A DNA stretch of 64,000 nt from CAWGXG01 sp963826505 (GCA_963826505.1 CAWGXG010000005.1:310001-374000), one strand, 5' to 3'; counted from the stretch's first letter, positions 9,056 to 19,012 are shown. Notes: a model not told the origin generated them from the sequence alone. Made by a program: numbers and translations.

Positions 9056-9364
9056 ATGTACGGTCTGTTTGGGAAAATGCGCTCGCATCCGGGGCAGCGT
9101 GACGCTCTGATTGGTCACCTGCTGCACGCGGCGGATCTGCTGCGCGACCTGGACGGGTGTTTCCTCTACATCGTTTCCAGCGCACTCGACGACTCGGATG
9201 GGGTCTGGATAACCGAAATGTGGCGCAGCCAGGCGGATCACCAGTCCTCGCTGACGTATCAGGCTGTTCGCGATTTGATTGCCGCAGCCCGTCCGCTGAT
9301 TGCGGAGATGCCTGAACGGTTTGAATTCACGCCACTGGGCGGCAAAGGGCTGCCCAAAACCTAA
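9056..9364 (+). CDS. Antibiotic biosynthesis monooxygenase (ABM) domain protein
   Basis: 102 residues forming one ferredoxin-like dimeric alpha/beta barrel: MYGLFGKMRSHPGQRDALIGHL, then CFLYIVSSALDDSDGVWITEMWRSQADH and the helix with AARPLIAEM. Members are small cytosolic mono-oxygenases, isomerases or haem-binding proteins, so the reaction is not predictable. The ATG at 9056 is preceded by GAGGAGAACGAG; a TTG one codon earlier is possible. The LLM flavin oxidoreductase follows 46 bases downstream, a pairing that fits oxidative breakdown of a small molecule. Confidence 0.8.
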   Translation: MYGLFGKMRSHPGQRDALIGHLLHAADLLRDLDGCFLYIVSSALDDSDGVWITEMWRSQADHQSSLTYQAVRDLIAAARPLIAEMPERFEFTPLGGKGLPKT

Positions 9365-9410
9365 TGGTTCCCGCACTGCTTGCTGGCTTACTGTCACATG
9401 GGAGAGGGTT

Positions 9411-10322
9411 ATGGCACAACCTCTGCTGTTCGGAATCAACGTCGATCCCACCACGGATCAACTCAACGAAACGTTCTTGCGCACGCAACTGGCCGATGAC
9501 AACGATCTCGATCTCTGCACCATCCAGGATCATCCTTACAACCGCCGCTATGTAGATACCTGGACGCTATTGGCTTTTCTGGCTGCGCGGACAAAACGCG
9601 TTCACCTGGGAACAAACGTGGCCAATCTCCCCTTGCGCCCGCCTGCCATGTTGGCCAAGCAAGCGGCTTCGCTGGATGTCCTGTCTGGAGGGCGGCTGGA
9701 GTTGGGTCTCGGCGCTGGCGCCATCTGGCCCGCCATCGCCGCATTTGGGGGGCCGAAGCGCAGCGCCGGTGAAGCCTACCGGGCGTTTGAGGAAGCTCTG
9801 CACATTATCAAAGGCATGTGGGCCAATGCAGGTCACGCGTTCACTTACGAAGGCGAGTTCTACCAGGTCAAGGGAGCACAGCCCGGTCCGGCTCCGGCCC
9901 ACCCGATTCGCATCTGGGCGGGAGCAGTCGGACCGAAGATGCAGCACCTGACCGGGCGAATGGCAGATGGGATATTGTTGTCGAGCACTTATGTGTCACC
10001 CGAACGGCTGGCGGACATAAACGAGCGCATCGATGAAGGTGCCGCCGAAGCGGGCCGTCCGGCGGAAGCAATCCGGCGTGGTTACAACCTGATGGGCATC
10101 ATCGATGTGGGTCAGTTTGGACGCAGCACACCCACGCGTGAACCGGGCGTACTCTATGGGTCGGTTCGGGCGTGGGTGGATCTGCTCATCCAGTATCACA
10201 CCGAGTACCGTCTGGACACGTTCATTTTCTGGCCGGTAGGCGATGAACCGCTGGCCCAGTTGACGGCTTTTGCGCGGGATGTGATCCCCGCCGTCCGGGC
10301 GGGTGTGATAGCCGCCAGATAG
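9411..10322 (+). CDS. LLM-class flavin-dependent oxidoreductase
   Basis: 303 residues of the luciferase-like TIM-barrel family. Evidence includes the N-terminal LFGINVDP, TIQDHPYNRRYVDTWTLLAFLA, the signature GTNVANLPLRPPAMLAKQAA, SGGRLELGLGAG and the C-terminal FIFWPVGDEPLAQLTAFA. These enzymes use FMN or F420 to oxidise or reduce diverse organic substrates in the cytosol; the cofactor cannot be fixed from sequence alone. ATG at 9411 has GGGAGAGGG. An in-frame ATG at 9300 lies inside the previous gene and lacks family similarity. Neighbouring ABM and dienelactone hydrolase genes suggest a catabolic set. Confidence 0.88.
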   Translation: MAQPLLFGINVDPTTDQLNETFLRTQLADDNDLDLCTIQDHPYNRRYVDTWTLLAFLAARTKRVHLGTNVANLPLRPPAMLAKQAASLDVLSGGRLELGLGAGAIWPAIAAFGGPKRSAGEAYRAFEEALHIIKGMWANAGHAFTYEGEFYQVKGAQPGPAPAHPIRIWAGAVGPKMQHLTGRMADGILLSSTYVSPERLADINERIDEGAAEAGRPAEAIRRGYNLMGIIDVGQFGRSTPTREPGVLYGSVRAWVDLLIQYHTEYRLDTFIFWPVGDEPLAQLTAFARDVIPAVRAGVIAAR

Positions 10323-10416
10323 GCTGCACCCTTTGCTGTGGGGCCAGAAAACCGGTCCGTAAGCACGTTTTTGAGAAGGCGGGGTAGAAGAGACTATTTC
10401 TATCAAGGAGATCGCT

Positions 10417-11172
10417 GTGTATCAAACAGATAGGTATGAAGGGATGATTGCGGAGACCGTCACTATTCAAGGCGCAAATCATGACACGATTAACGCCTAC
10501 TTCGCAAGGCCGCTGGGCTCCGGCCCATTTCCAGGGATGGTCATCATTCACCATATGCCCGGCTGGGATGAATGGTATCGAGAGGCTACACGCAAATTCG
10601 CCCATTATGGCTACGCGGCGCTGTCTCCCAACCTTTACTTCCGGGCCGGTCACGGCACCCCTGAAGATGTCGCCGCCAAAGTGCGCGCCGAGGGTGGTGT
10701 CGCCGATGATCAGGTTCTTGGCGACCTGGAAGGGGGCTTGCACTATCTGCGGTCTTTACCCTATATCAATGGGAAAGTCGGCGTATTCGGTACGTGTTCG
10801 GGTGGGCGGCAGGCATATTTGGCGGGCTGCCGCGTGCCCGGCTTCGATGCCGTTGTGGATTGTTGGGGAGGACATGTGGTCATGACCCCGGAGGACCTGA
10901 ATCCGAAACACCCTGTCAGCCCGCTTGACTACACCGCGAGCCTATCGTGCCCTCTGCTGGGTATTTTTGGAAACGAAGACCATAACCCGACTGCAGATCA
11001 GGTTAACCAACACGAAGCGGAACTGAAGAAACACGGGAAAACGTACGAATTTTACCGGTATCCCGATGCCGGTCATGGCTTCTTTTACCATCACCGCCCA
11101 AGTTACCGGCAGGCCCAGGCGGTTGACGGGTGGCAGAAAGTGTTCGCATTTCTCGACAAGTATCTCAAGTGA
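10417..11172 (+). CDS. Dienelactone hydrolase family protein
   Basis: 251 residues with an alpha/beta-hydrolase fold. The nucleophile elbow is G-T-C127-S-G-G, with Cys instead of Ser as in carboxymethylenebutenolidase. The acid is probably Asp in GNEDHNPT (~188) and the base is His in DAGHGFF (~220). The N-terminal FPGMVIIHHMPGWDEW is typical of this family. Known members hydrolyse dienelactone in chlorocatechol breakdown, though many distant members have other ester substrates. The start is GTG at 10417 with AAGGAG at 10404-10409. The DUF6295 gene 43 bases downstream is probably cotranscribed. Confidence 0.87.
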   Translation: MYQTDRYEGMIAETVTIQGANHDTINAYFARPLGSGPFPGMVIIHHMPGWDEWYREATRKFAHYGYAALSPNLYFRAGHGTPEDVAAKVRAEGGVADDQVLGDLEGGLHYLRSLPYINGKVGVFGTCSGGRQAYLAGCRVPGFDAVVDCWGGHVVMTPEDLNPKHPVSPLDYTASLSCPLLGIFGNEDHNPTADQVNQHEAELKKHGKTYEFYRYPDAGHGFFYHHRPSYRQAQAVDGWQKVFAFLDKYLK

Positions 11173-11215
11173 TCTGCTCTGATTGATCGCGATCAACCAC
11201 CTAAGGAGGAACCTG

Positions 11216-11482
11216 ATGTGCACTATGATTGTGAAACAAGTGAAGATCGATGGAAGCGGCAAAGGGGTGGAAGGATGGTTTACTTTGACGGGCGCGAATG
11301 TCTCCTATGATCATCCATTTCATGCGCCGGTGGAACATGCGCTGAATATTGATTTTGTGAACGAAGCGCAAGGTCCTGGCGCCCGTGTTGCGGTAGAGCT
11401 CAGCGCAGAAGCAGCCCGGGCGTTAGTTGACACCATCCAGGCGGTCCTGAAAAAGGCCGATGAGGGAGGGCACATTGTTTAA
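11216..11482 (+). CDS. DUF6295 family protein
   Basis: 88 residues: MCTMIVKQVKIDGSGKGVEG, then a WFTLTGANVSYDHPFHAPVEHALNIDF block and a C-terminal helix with VELSAEAARALVDTI. The GSGKG-x-x-GWF and HP-x-HAPxEHALNIDF patterns are the hallmarks of DUF6295, a family of unknown function. ATG at 11216 follows AAGGAGGAACCTG. The two His in DHPFHAPVEH could bind a metal, which is inference only. It sits at the 3' end of the hydrolase gene group. Confidence 0.8.
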   Translation: MCTMIVKQVKIDGSGKGVEGWFTLTGANVSYDHPFHAPVEHALNIDFVNEAQGPGARVAVELSAEAARALVDTIQAVLKKADEGGHIV

Positions 11483-11897
11483 CGCCTATCGGCAGCGTCG
11501 TCGATATTTCCCAAGCGGGCGGGTTAAACTGGACCAGACCTGGATGGGGCGGCGCTCGTTGTAACAAACCCCATGGACGGGCGTATAGATCCGCGTGGGC
11601 ATGGATGTGGGGAAAGGGTCGCCAACGCCAGCGGAAAACCGAAAATATCAATCGCGCGGTCGCTGGCCCCATGCCGGTTGATTTCGCATATCAGTTGAAT
11701 AGCGTCCATCGGTTCAGCGCATACCATCACTTGGTCGACCGCCGAGGGGCGACCCTGGCCTCCCGTCATCACACCCATCACAGGGATAAGGCTTTGCTCG
11801 TTCATGCCTTCAGCCTGGCATTCGCTCTGACAAAAGTACATGACACCGCCTGATGTCGATTGACAATCCACAGAGTTCGAACGCCCTTGGCTTAAGC
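11483..11897. other. Intergenic region without a recognised gene
   Basis: Lies between convergent genes. A minus-strand open frame (11901-11524, 125 codons) exists but shows no recognisable domain and no good ribosome-binding site, so it is not called. Confidence 0.4.
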
Positions 11898-12200
11898 TCA
11901 CTCTTGAGGCGCGTACTCAATCACTTCGCCGATGGATAAGGATGGTTCTGCGCCTACCGCACGAAACATTAACACTCCTCCTGGCGTTTCTACCGCCGCT
12001 CGATACTCCTGCAAAGCCTCCCAACTCTTCCAGATGGTTAAGACGCGCCAGGTATTCTTCGAACTTCGATCCTGGATGAGATACGATTGGTCGATGGCGG
12101 ACGGCAATTGCTGCGCTGCTTTTTCGAAAGCCTGCCTAAGCGTGTCCCATTGATCCGGTGCGACCATCCCTTCAAGCTGTGTGACAATCATTTTCCGCAT
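11898..12200 (-). CDS. Antibiotic biosynthesis monooxygenase (ABM) domain protein
   Basis: 100 residues with the ABM ferredoxin-like pattern: IVTQLEGMVAPDQWDTLRQA, then SYLIQDRSSKNTWRVLTIW and a helix EALQEYRAAV. It probably acts as a dimer; substrate unknown. ATG at 12200 has GAGAGG just upstream; the next Met is only three codons in. It lies 29 bases downstream of the alpha/beta hydrolase on the same strand and is probably its operon partner. Confidence 0.75.
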   Translation of the reverse strand: MRKMIVTQLEGMVAPDQWDTLRQAFEKAAQQLPSAIDQSYLIQDRSSKNTWRVLTIWKSWEALQEYRAAVETPGGVLMFRAVGAEPSLSIGEVIEYAPQE

Positions 12201-12229
12201 CCTCTCTCGTAAATCGACCTTTGCCTATA

Positions 12230-13006
12230 TCAATGTGTCTCTGTCAGGAAATCCCCCACCTCACGGATAAATAAGTCGGGCGCGGTGTCCATCGCGATGT
12301 GCTGTTGACCGGGTAACACCCCGATTCGGCTGCCAGGCAGAGCGGCGTGCCAGTTTTCGATATTTGTTCGAAAGAACGGCGGGCTATCACCGCCACGCAG
12401 CAGCAGCACGGGCACATCCAGATGCCGAAAGCGCTCGGGTTCAAACTGATACCTCTCAACCGCACGAAACTCACGGGGTATCGTATGCGCAACCGCAACT
12501 CGTGCCGGGAACACCGGCGTTGATCGCCACCGTTCGAGCTCATGAGGTGGCATCCTCACCCCATCACGCACGAAGATGATTACAGCCTCTTCGGGGTCTC
12601 CGGCATCCAACGAGGACTGAATCCGGTCCATCAAGTCGTCAGGAACAGGCGCTGGTGGTGGTTCATACGCGATCAAGCTGCGAATGTTGGGAGTAAGCAG
12701 CGCCGCTTCAAGACTACAGAGCGCGCCGTGTGAATGCCCCAATAGATTGACCTTTTGGCCAATCGAGTCAACGACTGCCGCGATATCTTCAAACTCACGC
12801 TCAAGTTCATAAGGTTCGGTATCGCCGCTCCCACCGCGACCTCGCCGGTCAATGGCATAAACGGTGAACTGCTTCGCCAACATCCTTGAGATGTTACCCC
12901 AGCGTGCGTGAGTTGCGAGCGTCCCATGCACCAGCACCAACGGCGGGCCTTGGCCGCTGCGCTCATACGCGATGAGTGTGCCGTCTTTGGATCGTATCTT
13001 TTCCAT
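12230..13006 (-). CDS. Alpha/beta hydrolase
   Basis: 258 residues. The oxyanion region LVHGTLATHARW, the nucleophile elbow GHS92HG and the late His in PGQQHIAMD form a normal serine-hydrolase set; the acid is probably Asp in LLRGGDSPPFF. AIDRRGRGGSGD is the typical strand-4 loop. The substrate is not predictable (esterase, lactonase or haloperoxidase-like). The protein is cytosolic without a signal peptide. It heads a two-gene minus-strand unit with the ABM protein. Confidence 0.87.
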   Translation of the reverse strand: MEKIRSKDGTLIAYERSGQGPPLVLVHGTLATHARWGNISRMLAKQFTVYAIDRRGRGGSGDTEPYELEREFEDIAAVVDSIGQKVNLLGHSHGALCSLEAALLTPNIRSLIAYEPPPAPVPDDLMDRIQSSLDAGDPEEAVIIFVRDGVRMPPHELERWRSTPVFPARVAVAHTIPREFRAVERYQFEPERFRHLDVPVLLLRGGDSPPFFRTNIENWHAALPGSRIGVLPGQQHIAMDTAPDLFIREVGDFLTETH

Positions 13007-13186
13007 GTCTTGCTGCTCCCAATCTGTGAATCACCTGCGTTTGATTATTCACTTTCCATTCTATGAAATTGGGGGCGCACTTTCATGGGCAGAACTGCCC
13101 ATCTTTGAAACGAAACAAGGCTTCGAATCGGAAGCTCTGTTAGCCTGTACTGCTTTTTTCGGTAAGTGTCGGGCCAGGAATATGGG

Positions 13187-14777
13187 CTAGAGGATCAATT
13201 CGTGTTCCATCGCAAAAAACACGGCCGCCGCCCGGCTGGAGATTCCGATTTTGTCGTAGATATGCTCCAGGTGATGCGCCACCGTTCTTTCGCTGATGAC
13301 CAAGGCTTGAGCAATTTGACGGTTGGTGTTGCCTTGCGCAACGTGCTGCAAGACTTCCACCTCACGGTCGGTGAGACCTGCGGGCCAGTCGGCGTCGAGG
13401 ACGTGGTTTTGGCGCCGCCCCACCCACCTCCTCCACTAGCGCGGCGAAACACTCCGGCGAGAACAACGTCCCGATGTCTGGTTGCATCGCCATCAGAACA
13501 TCTTGAGGGTCAGGATTGGCATGGCGCCGACTTGCCTGCAGGCGCTCCTGAAAGTCATCTGCGAGCGCCAGAATACAGGCACTCATAGGCAGTTCGTCGC
13601 CCGAAAGCCCGCGGTAGTAGCCCGTTCCGTTCAGTCGTTCATGGTGCATCCCGGCGATGGTGGCAATCGGAACGAGCGCAGGCATACGGGAAAGAACGCG
13701 CTCCGTATAATAAGGATGCAGACGCAGTTTTTCTTTATCGACGGCGTTTAACTGGTCCTGATCGGCCAAAATGTGACTGGGCAGCGCGATATGGCCCAGA
13801 TCGTGGACCAGCGCGGCCCGGCGGACCGTTGTAATCTCGGACTCAGGATATCCCAACCGGCGCGCTATGCACTCCGCGAAGTGGGCGGTCTCTCGCGAAT
13901 GGGTGACGGTGGAAGGTAATTTGAGGTCGACAAAATCCGCGGCGGCGAGCGCCACATCGTCCAATTTCGCCTCACCGATATGCCGATAAGGCGAATCGGG
14001 CTCAAGGTCAAGCACAACTTCCCACAGGTCGCCTTTCGCTAGAGTTTCCCACAGGTTGGATTCTCTGACGACTGAGAGAAAAACGTCAACGACGTGTGGA
14101 TCAAAGATGGTGCCCCTTCGCTCAAGAGCCATGGTCTCCGCCGCATCATTCCCATGGGTCGTATTGCAGGCGTCGGCCTTCAGCGCCATGTGAAGCAGGC
14201 GAGCGTTCAGCGGAATCTCACTACCTCGCAAACCAAACGGTCCCTTGCCATCCCAACGCTCCAGATAGTGTTGAACAGCACTCTGTACCCCTGGGGGCAT
14301 GGCTAGTCGCTGCGCCACACGAACGGCTATTTCACAAACACCTCTAACATCCCCTTCCTCAGGGTTATGAAGCAGCGCGCGGAAAAGATTGAGAACCCTT
14401 GTGGGGAATGGCGCATCGGGCGACACATGGCGTCTCATCCAGCCAAGCATCTCTCGCAGGCTCGAATCGTCGCGCAGCGTAATATCGGCAATCGCCGCCA
14501 ATTCATCTCCTTGGATGACAGGAGCCATTGTCAGGGATAGCGCTGCGCAGCCAGAATGCATGAGGAGAAAACTGTAGTAGAGCTCCGCCTGCTCCGAATT
14601 TGGCAGACGCAGCTCGCGTGCCATCGCCATGCCGAGATAGCAGGCGCGAAGGGCATGGCCCATAGACTTCCCCGTCCCCAGGTCAGTGGCAAGGGAGAAG
14701 GCAGCCAGAACCTCCGCCATACGGATTGAGTTGGACGGTATCTCAGCAGGAGCGCGATTGATCGTAGACATGTTCAT
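13187..14777 (-). pseudogene. HD/HD-GYP-like phosphohydrolase with C-terminal LuxR HTH, frameshifted
   Basis: The first 440 or so residues contain two HD-type halves. The second carries AALVHDLGHIALPSHIL and MHHERLNGTGYYRGLSGDELP, the HD and degenerate GYP motifs (GYY instead of GYP) of cyclic-di-GMP phosphodiesterase relatives. The LuxR-type HTH (AGLTDREVEVLQHVAQGNTN, then ISERTVAHHLEHIYDKIG) is one frame over, from about 13423 to the stop at 13187. Removing one base in the G-rich run near 13415-13430 gives a single ~530-residue HD-LuxR regulator, a known architecture. ATG at 14777; no phospho-receiver domain is seen. It probably senses or turns over a nucleotide and binds DNA. As sequenced the HTH would be lost. 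Confidence 0.8.
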
Positions 14778-15088
14778 CAGTGCAACGTTGTTCTGCCTTG
14801 TTATCCCGATTTATGATAACATGTTCAAATTCTGTTGGTATATCAGCCTAATTAAACAAGGAGACAAGCGAAACGCACGAACCCCAGAAACAACGGCCAG
14901 GTCTGTCATGACGATGATGCAACTATTTCGAATTGGGACGGCAATGACGCGTCGCTTAACCGAGAAAACGGCCTCGGATCGGAATACATATTAGGAAGGA
15001 ACCTCGTATTGAAGGAAGACCGCGAATCAGTATTCCATCTCTGATCTGCGGCAACGACAAGAGATTTACTGTTCTGTCGACGCGCCGA
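14778..15088. other. Intergenic region upstream of the HD-LuxR gene
   Basis: A/T-rich next to 14800-14870. On the minus strand an imperfect dyad (TTATC, 9 bases, GATAA) lies about 40 bases before the HD-LuxR start and may be its promoter or operator. No gene recognised. Confidence 0.35.
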
Positions 15089-16714
15089 TCAGAGATATTT
15101 CTGGAAGAATTCGATCGTCCGCAGAATCGCCGTTTCGAAATAGGGCGAGTCGATGTCGTGACCGCCGCCGTCATATGTATAGAACTCGTAGACCTTGTTA
15201 TGCTGGGCCAGCACGGTGCTCAGATCAATCGAGTAGCCGACATTCACCACTGGATCGTTGACCGCATGATGAATCTGCAAAGGACTTTGCAGGTAGTCGA
15301 TATTCTCGGTCAGCGACACTGCGCGCCAGAACGGGCGCGTCGTGTTAGGCTCGCCGTAGAGCGAGATCAACGAGCGGCTCCGGCTGCGGCTGGCAGAAGC
15401 CTGTGCGCTGCCTGACGGAGGGCGCGAGGGATCGTCAATGCGGTAGGTGACGAAATCGTCATAACTGTAGACCGCGCCCGCCCAGATCACACCCGCTTTG
15501 ATATCCGGCTCCACCAGCATGGCACGCAGCACCAAGTTCCCTGCCATGCTGTGGCCCCACATGCCAATCCCTTGCGGATCGACGTAATCGAGCGTCTGCA
15601 GGCTCTTGAGCGCGGCGATCGCGTCAATCGTATAGCCCGGCGAATAGTACGAACCGGTCGCCACCCCTTCGGAATTACCATGCCCGCGCATATCGATCTT
15701 GAACACCACGAATCCATGACTCGCCAGCGTAGCCACGTAGGCCACGTAGCGCTCCGTGGTACGGTAGCTGTCAGGAGGAATGTAGCCGTGGTTGAACACG
15801 ATAGCCTTGAATCCCCCTGGCGGCGGATCGCCAAAGGGAACAGTGAGCAGGCCATAAATCTTGTTTCCCTCGGAAATGTAGCTGGCGATGTATTGCGAAT
15901 ATCCCACGCCGTTCGCCAACGTCTGCTCGATCGTGATTGGGCTGCCGGTGATCTGCATATTGCGCAGGGCCGCGATCGTCAATTCCTCGCCGATCGGGAA
16001 CTGCCCCGCCTGGTAAACCGGCTGGACGGTCTCGTCATTCACGCCCGTGCTGAGCAGGTTGTTATCGTAACCAGAAAAATCAACGACCGGATAATAGGGT
16101 CCCTCAGTCTGCGCGGCAGTCGGCGTCAGCGTGTCGGGATCGCTTCCGTTGAGGTCGAGCACAATATCGCCCATCACGACACGAAAACCGTCGCCCGCCA
16201 GATCCGACTCGACATCAGTCGCGGATAACAGAAACAGCGTATCTCCGGCGCCGCCAAACGTGGCATCTTTTTCCACATCGGCCCGGTCTTCGGGAAAATA
16301 GAACTGGGATGTCAGCAGTGTGATCCCGTTCATTTTCACTTTGAAATGGATGTGCGCCGGGCGAGGATCATAGGGTGCGGGCTTGAGCGTGAGGAAGGCG
16401 TATTCGCCGTTGTCGCCGGTCTTGGCCGTGCCAAAATACTGAAAATCGGGCAGCAACACGCTGGGATCGGCGTCGGCGGGATGGTTGTAATTGCCATTAA
16501 CGTCCGCCTGCCAGATCTCCACCACGGCGCCGATCAGCGCGTCCCCGTCAGTGTTGGTCACCCGCCCTTCGAGCAGTGTCTTCGAGCCAGTAAAGCGCCC
16601 GACTGGGGGGGAGCCGTCTTGAGCGCGGACAAATGCGCCGCCGGTCAGGGTCAGCGCCAGGACCGCAGCGGCGATCAGGGCGACCGCTATGTTAGGTCTG
16701 ATCCGGTGAGCCAT
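15089..16714 (-). CDS. Secreted intradiol ring-cleavage dioxygenase fused to alpha/beta hydrolase
   Basis: 541 residues. A Sec signal peptide (MAHRIRPNIAVALIAAAVLA) precedes an intradiol dioxygenase core at ~45-150. Its four non-haem Fe(III) ligands are in place: Tyr76 (NGNYNHP), Tyr115 (PAPYDPRP), His121 and His123 (AHIHFKV). The motif TEGPYYPV, normally N-terminal to this core, instead follows it at ~203-210. Residues ~270-541 form an alpha/beta hydrolase of the prolyl-oligopeptidase/esterase type with GHS389MAG, Asp487 (NDPV) and His519 (GGGHDID). An export-stage enzyme that opens a catechol-type ring and then hydrolyses an ester or lactone is an inference. The ATG at 16714 is preferred over a TTG at 16741 because of GGAG and the clean signal peptide. 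Confidence 0.85.
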   Translation of the reverse strand: MAHRIRPNIAVALIAAAVLALTLTGGAFVRAQDGSPPVGRFTGSKTLLEGRVTNTDGDALIGAVVEIWQADVNGNYNHPADADPSVLLPDFQYFGTAKTGDNGEYAFLTLKPAPYDPRPAHIHFKVKMNGITLLTSQFYFPEDRADVEKDATFGGAGDTLFLLSATDVESDLAGDGFRVVMGDIVLDLNGSDPDTLTPTAAQTEGPYYPVVDFSGYDNNLLSTGVNDETVQPVYQAGQFPIGEELTIAALRNMQITGSPITIEQTLANGVGYSQYIASYISEGNKIYGLLTVPFGDPPPGGFKAIVFNHGYIPPDSYRTTERYVAYVATLASHGFVVFKIDMRGHGNSEGVATGSYYSPGYTIDAIAALKSLQTLDYVDPQGIGMWGHSMAGNLVLRAMLVEPDIKAGVIWAGAVYSYDDFVTYRIDDPSRPPSGSAQASASRSRSRSLISLYGEPNTTRPFWRAVSLTENIDYLQSPLQIHHAVNDPVVNVGYSIDLSTVLAQHNKVYEFYTYDGGGHDIDSPYFETAILRTIEFFQKYL

Positions 16715-16984
16715 AGCCGGTAATCTCCGCCAACTAAACAATCAGATAGGCAAATTATAAACGAGGTTCTTGTATATTCCCTCATCGGCGCCAGAAAAAA
16801 CCGATCGGCAACAATCTGAATGAAGGTGCCGGTGATCGCCCGCGGCAGTGTGGATAACTCCGTGTTCTCCGTATGAGACCTTCAGACCACTTCGAATGGC
16901 CTACACTCCAGTTGGGAATCAATAGCGGATTTCGAGCCGACGTTTGACCCGGCCAGGACGAATGCTTTTGCCAATCAGGCGGCC

Positions 16985-19012
16985 TCAAGTCACCCAGTTC
17001 GCGGCCTGGACGAGTGCGGTCGACAACACTTTGATCCCCTCATCGATGACGGTGTTTGCCGCGATCGCCTGCCCGGTATGATTTCCCTGATGGGTTGCCT
17101 CGAGCATGGCGACCATCAATTCCCGCGCCTCTTCGGCCTCGCTGAAAAAGTGCACAAGTTCCGCGCCGAAATCATCCACAAAGGTCTCAATTTCCATCTG
17201 CGCCGACTTGATCAGTGTTTGCAGCGCCGCGCGGATTTCCTTCTCGGACGCAAACCCGAATATGCGTGCCAGCCGGTTCCAGGTCGTCGGACGTGCATAC
17301 CCTGTCGGATCGAACGTATTCTCGGCATTACGCGGCACAACATCCAGGCAATCAGTTAGAAGGTCATCGTTCAGATCGAAATCGATTAACGCCAGCACAT
17401 CCAGAATCCCTGCACCATAGTCCGGATTCCACTCATCTGGCACACGGGCGGTCAGGCGCAGTACACACTGGAATACGAATTGCAGGGGCGTGTCAGCAAA
17501 CCGTGTTTTCAGGGCGTCAATCCCGTGATGCTGAAGCCACAATGCAGCGGCAGACGCGACCGCTGGAGCTGAATGCGAAGTACCCGCGCCCGCTATAACG
17601 GTCTCGGATCCATCCGTGTCAAAAGCGGCATGGACCACACACAGCGCGGGGGCGCTCAGATCAACCTCCGGCCCCATACCGCTGCCGTTCCACGGCTCGT
17701 CATCGGGCGTCGTGCCCCCTACCGCGATCACGTGCGGAAATGCGGCCGGTTCGACCACCCAATCCACATAATTTCCCGCCGCTGCCACTACGATGATGTT
17801 TTTTCGTACCGCTTCCATGATCGCATCCCACACCGCATCGATCATGTAGCCGCCGAAGCTCGCCGAAATGACATCGACGTGGGATCGTTCCGCATCGTTG
17901 TCATCTTCTTCAATGGGGGTAAATTCCTGACCGGCGCGTGTGTAATTCAGGTTGATGGCATGTTCAAAGGCGCGCGCGATATCGCTGTTCCACAATGAGA
18001 CGACACGGCAGCTTTCCATCAGGCAGCGCACCGGCAGAATCTTCGCGCCAGAGGCAATTCCCAGCAGATTGAATTCATCACCCGCGCTGTCATCCAGGCT
18101 GCACATCGTCGAGGCCGTCGCCGTTCCATGCGGCGAATCCGCCATCACCGACGCGGACGATGCACTGCTGGATCCAAAGCACAGGCCCGGCGACTGCCGA
18201 TCATAAGCATCGTCAGGGTGTTCACCCTCGACCACGTTGACCTCAATGAAATTGCTGTTGGAATCTCTCAGATAAGTGTCGTCATGATTGAGTTCCGAGT
18301 GATCTTGGTAGCCTGTATCTAGGTGCCCGATCACACTGCCTGTGCCCAGCAGCGCCGGATGTGCACTCAGCAAATCAGTATGGCGAATTGAGACGCGCGC
18401 CCATGCAGGATCGTCCAGATCGCTGATGTCGTTGCCGCATAACGGCATGCTCGATACACTGGACAACGGTTCCACCGAGCGCTGCAGGGGAAGATCGGGC
18501 TCGATCGCCTCAATAAGGGGATGCACGCGCAGCTTATAGGCCACATCATAGAAAAGACCGTCTCGCCCACGTGCCATCCGTTTCAAGTGGCGGTAGGTGG
18601 TAGGCAAAATCAACACATAGTAGCGATTCATGATCGAGTGTGGTGCATAGGGGCCCTTGAACAGCCGCTCAACGGTGATTTGGTTGGATAGGGTCTTTTT
18701 CGGGGTCAGGGAAGCGGGCTGGGTGTTCGAAAAGGAAAACAACGATTGGAGCCGTTTCATCACCTGCCCCAACACCTCAAAAAAACCGAGTGGTGTGGCA
18801 GTGAACAAGCCTTGAATGTCGGCCTGCAAATCGCTGGGCCGCACGGGCTTTGTCGTCCGGATGATGAAGCGCACCGAGCGATCCCACGGCTCGATCTGGG
18901 GTGGATGATCGCCGGGCTCTGGTGCGTCGGGCGGCGGAGCAATATCCCCTGGTGAGTCGACGTCAATTCCACCGATGTCACCTAGATCAAAATCGGTTTC
19001 TAGCACTGGCAT
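16985..19012 (-). CDS. Subtilisin-like serine peptidase (S8), cytosolic type
   Basis: 675 residues. The catalytic triad is Asp232 (GHLDTGYQDH), His295 (SPHGTATAS) and Ser479 (GTSHSAPAVAS), with the oxyanion Asn414 (AAAGNY). No signal peptide is seen: the N-terminus is acidic and Pro-rich. Residues ~45-190 are a non-peptidase N-terminal region and ~540-675 a helical C-terminal region, so this is not a standard secreted subtilase. ATG at 19012 has AGGAG. It is divergent from the TIR-NACHT gene about 745 bases away. A role in processing an intracellular partner is possible but unproven. Confidence 0.85.
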   Translation of the reverse strand: MPVLETDFDLGDIGGIDVDSPGDIAPPPDAPEPGDHPPQIEPWDRSVRFIIRTTKPVRPSDLQADIQGLFTATPLGFFEVLGQVMKRLQSLFSFSNTQPASLTPKKTLSNQITVERLFKGPYAPHSIMNRYYVLILPTTYRHLKRMARGRDGLFYDVAYKLRVHPLIEAIEPDLPLQRSVEPLSSVSSMPLCGNDISDLDDPAWARVSIRHTDLLSAHPALLGTGSVIGHLDTGYQDHSELNHDDTYLRDSNSNFIEVNVVEGEHPDDAYDRQSPGLCFGSSSASSASVMADSPHGTATASTMCSLDDSAGDEFNLLGIASGAKILPVRCLMESCRVVSLWNSDIARAFEHAINLNYTRAGQEFTPIEEDDNDAERSHVDVISASFGGYMIDAVWDAIMEAVRKNIIVVAAAGNYVDWVVEPAAFPHVIAVGGTTPDDEPWNGSGMGPEVDLSAPALCVVHAAFDTDGSETVIAGAGTSHSAPAVASAAALWLQHHGIDALKTRFADTPLQFVFQCVLRLTARVPDEWNPDYGAGILDVLALIDFDLNDDLLTDCLDVVPRNAENTFDPTGYARPTTWNRLARIFGFASEKEIRAALQTLIKSAQMEIETFVDDFGAELVHFFSEAEEARELMVAMLEATHQGNHTGQAIAANTVIDEGIKVLSTALVQAANWVT

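Noticed and set aside
11524..11901. 125-codon minus-strand open frame
   Set aside because: No domain, no ribosome-binding site, and it runs into the neighbouring gene's end; kept as intergenic.
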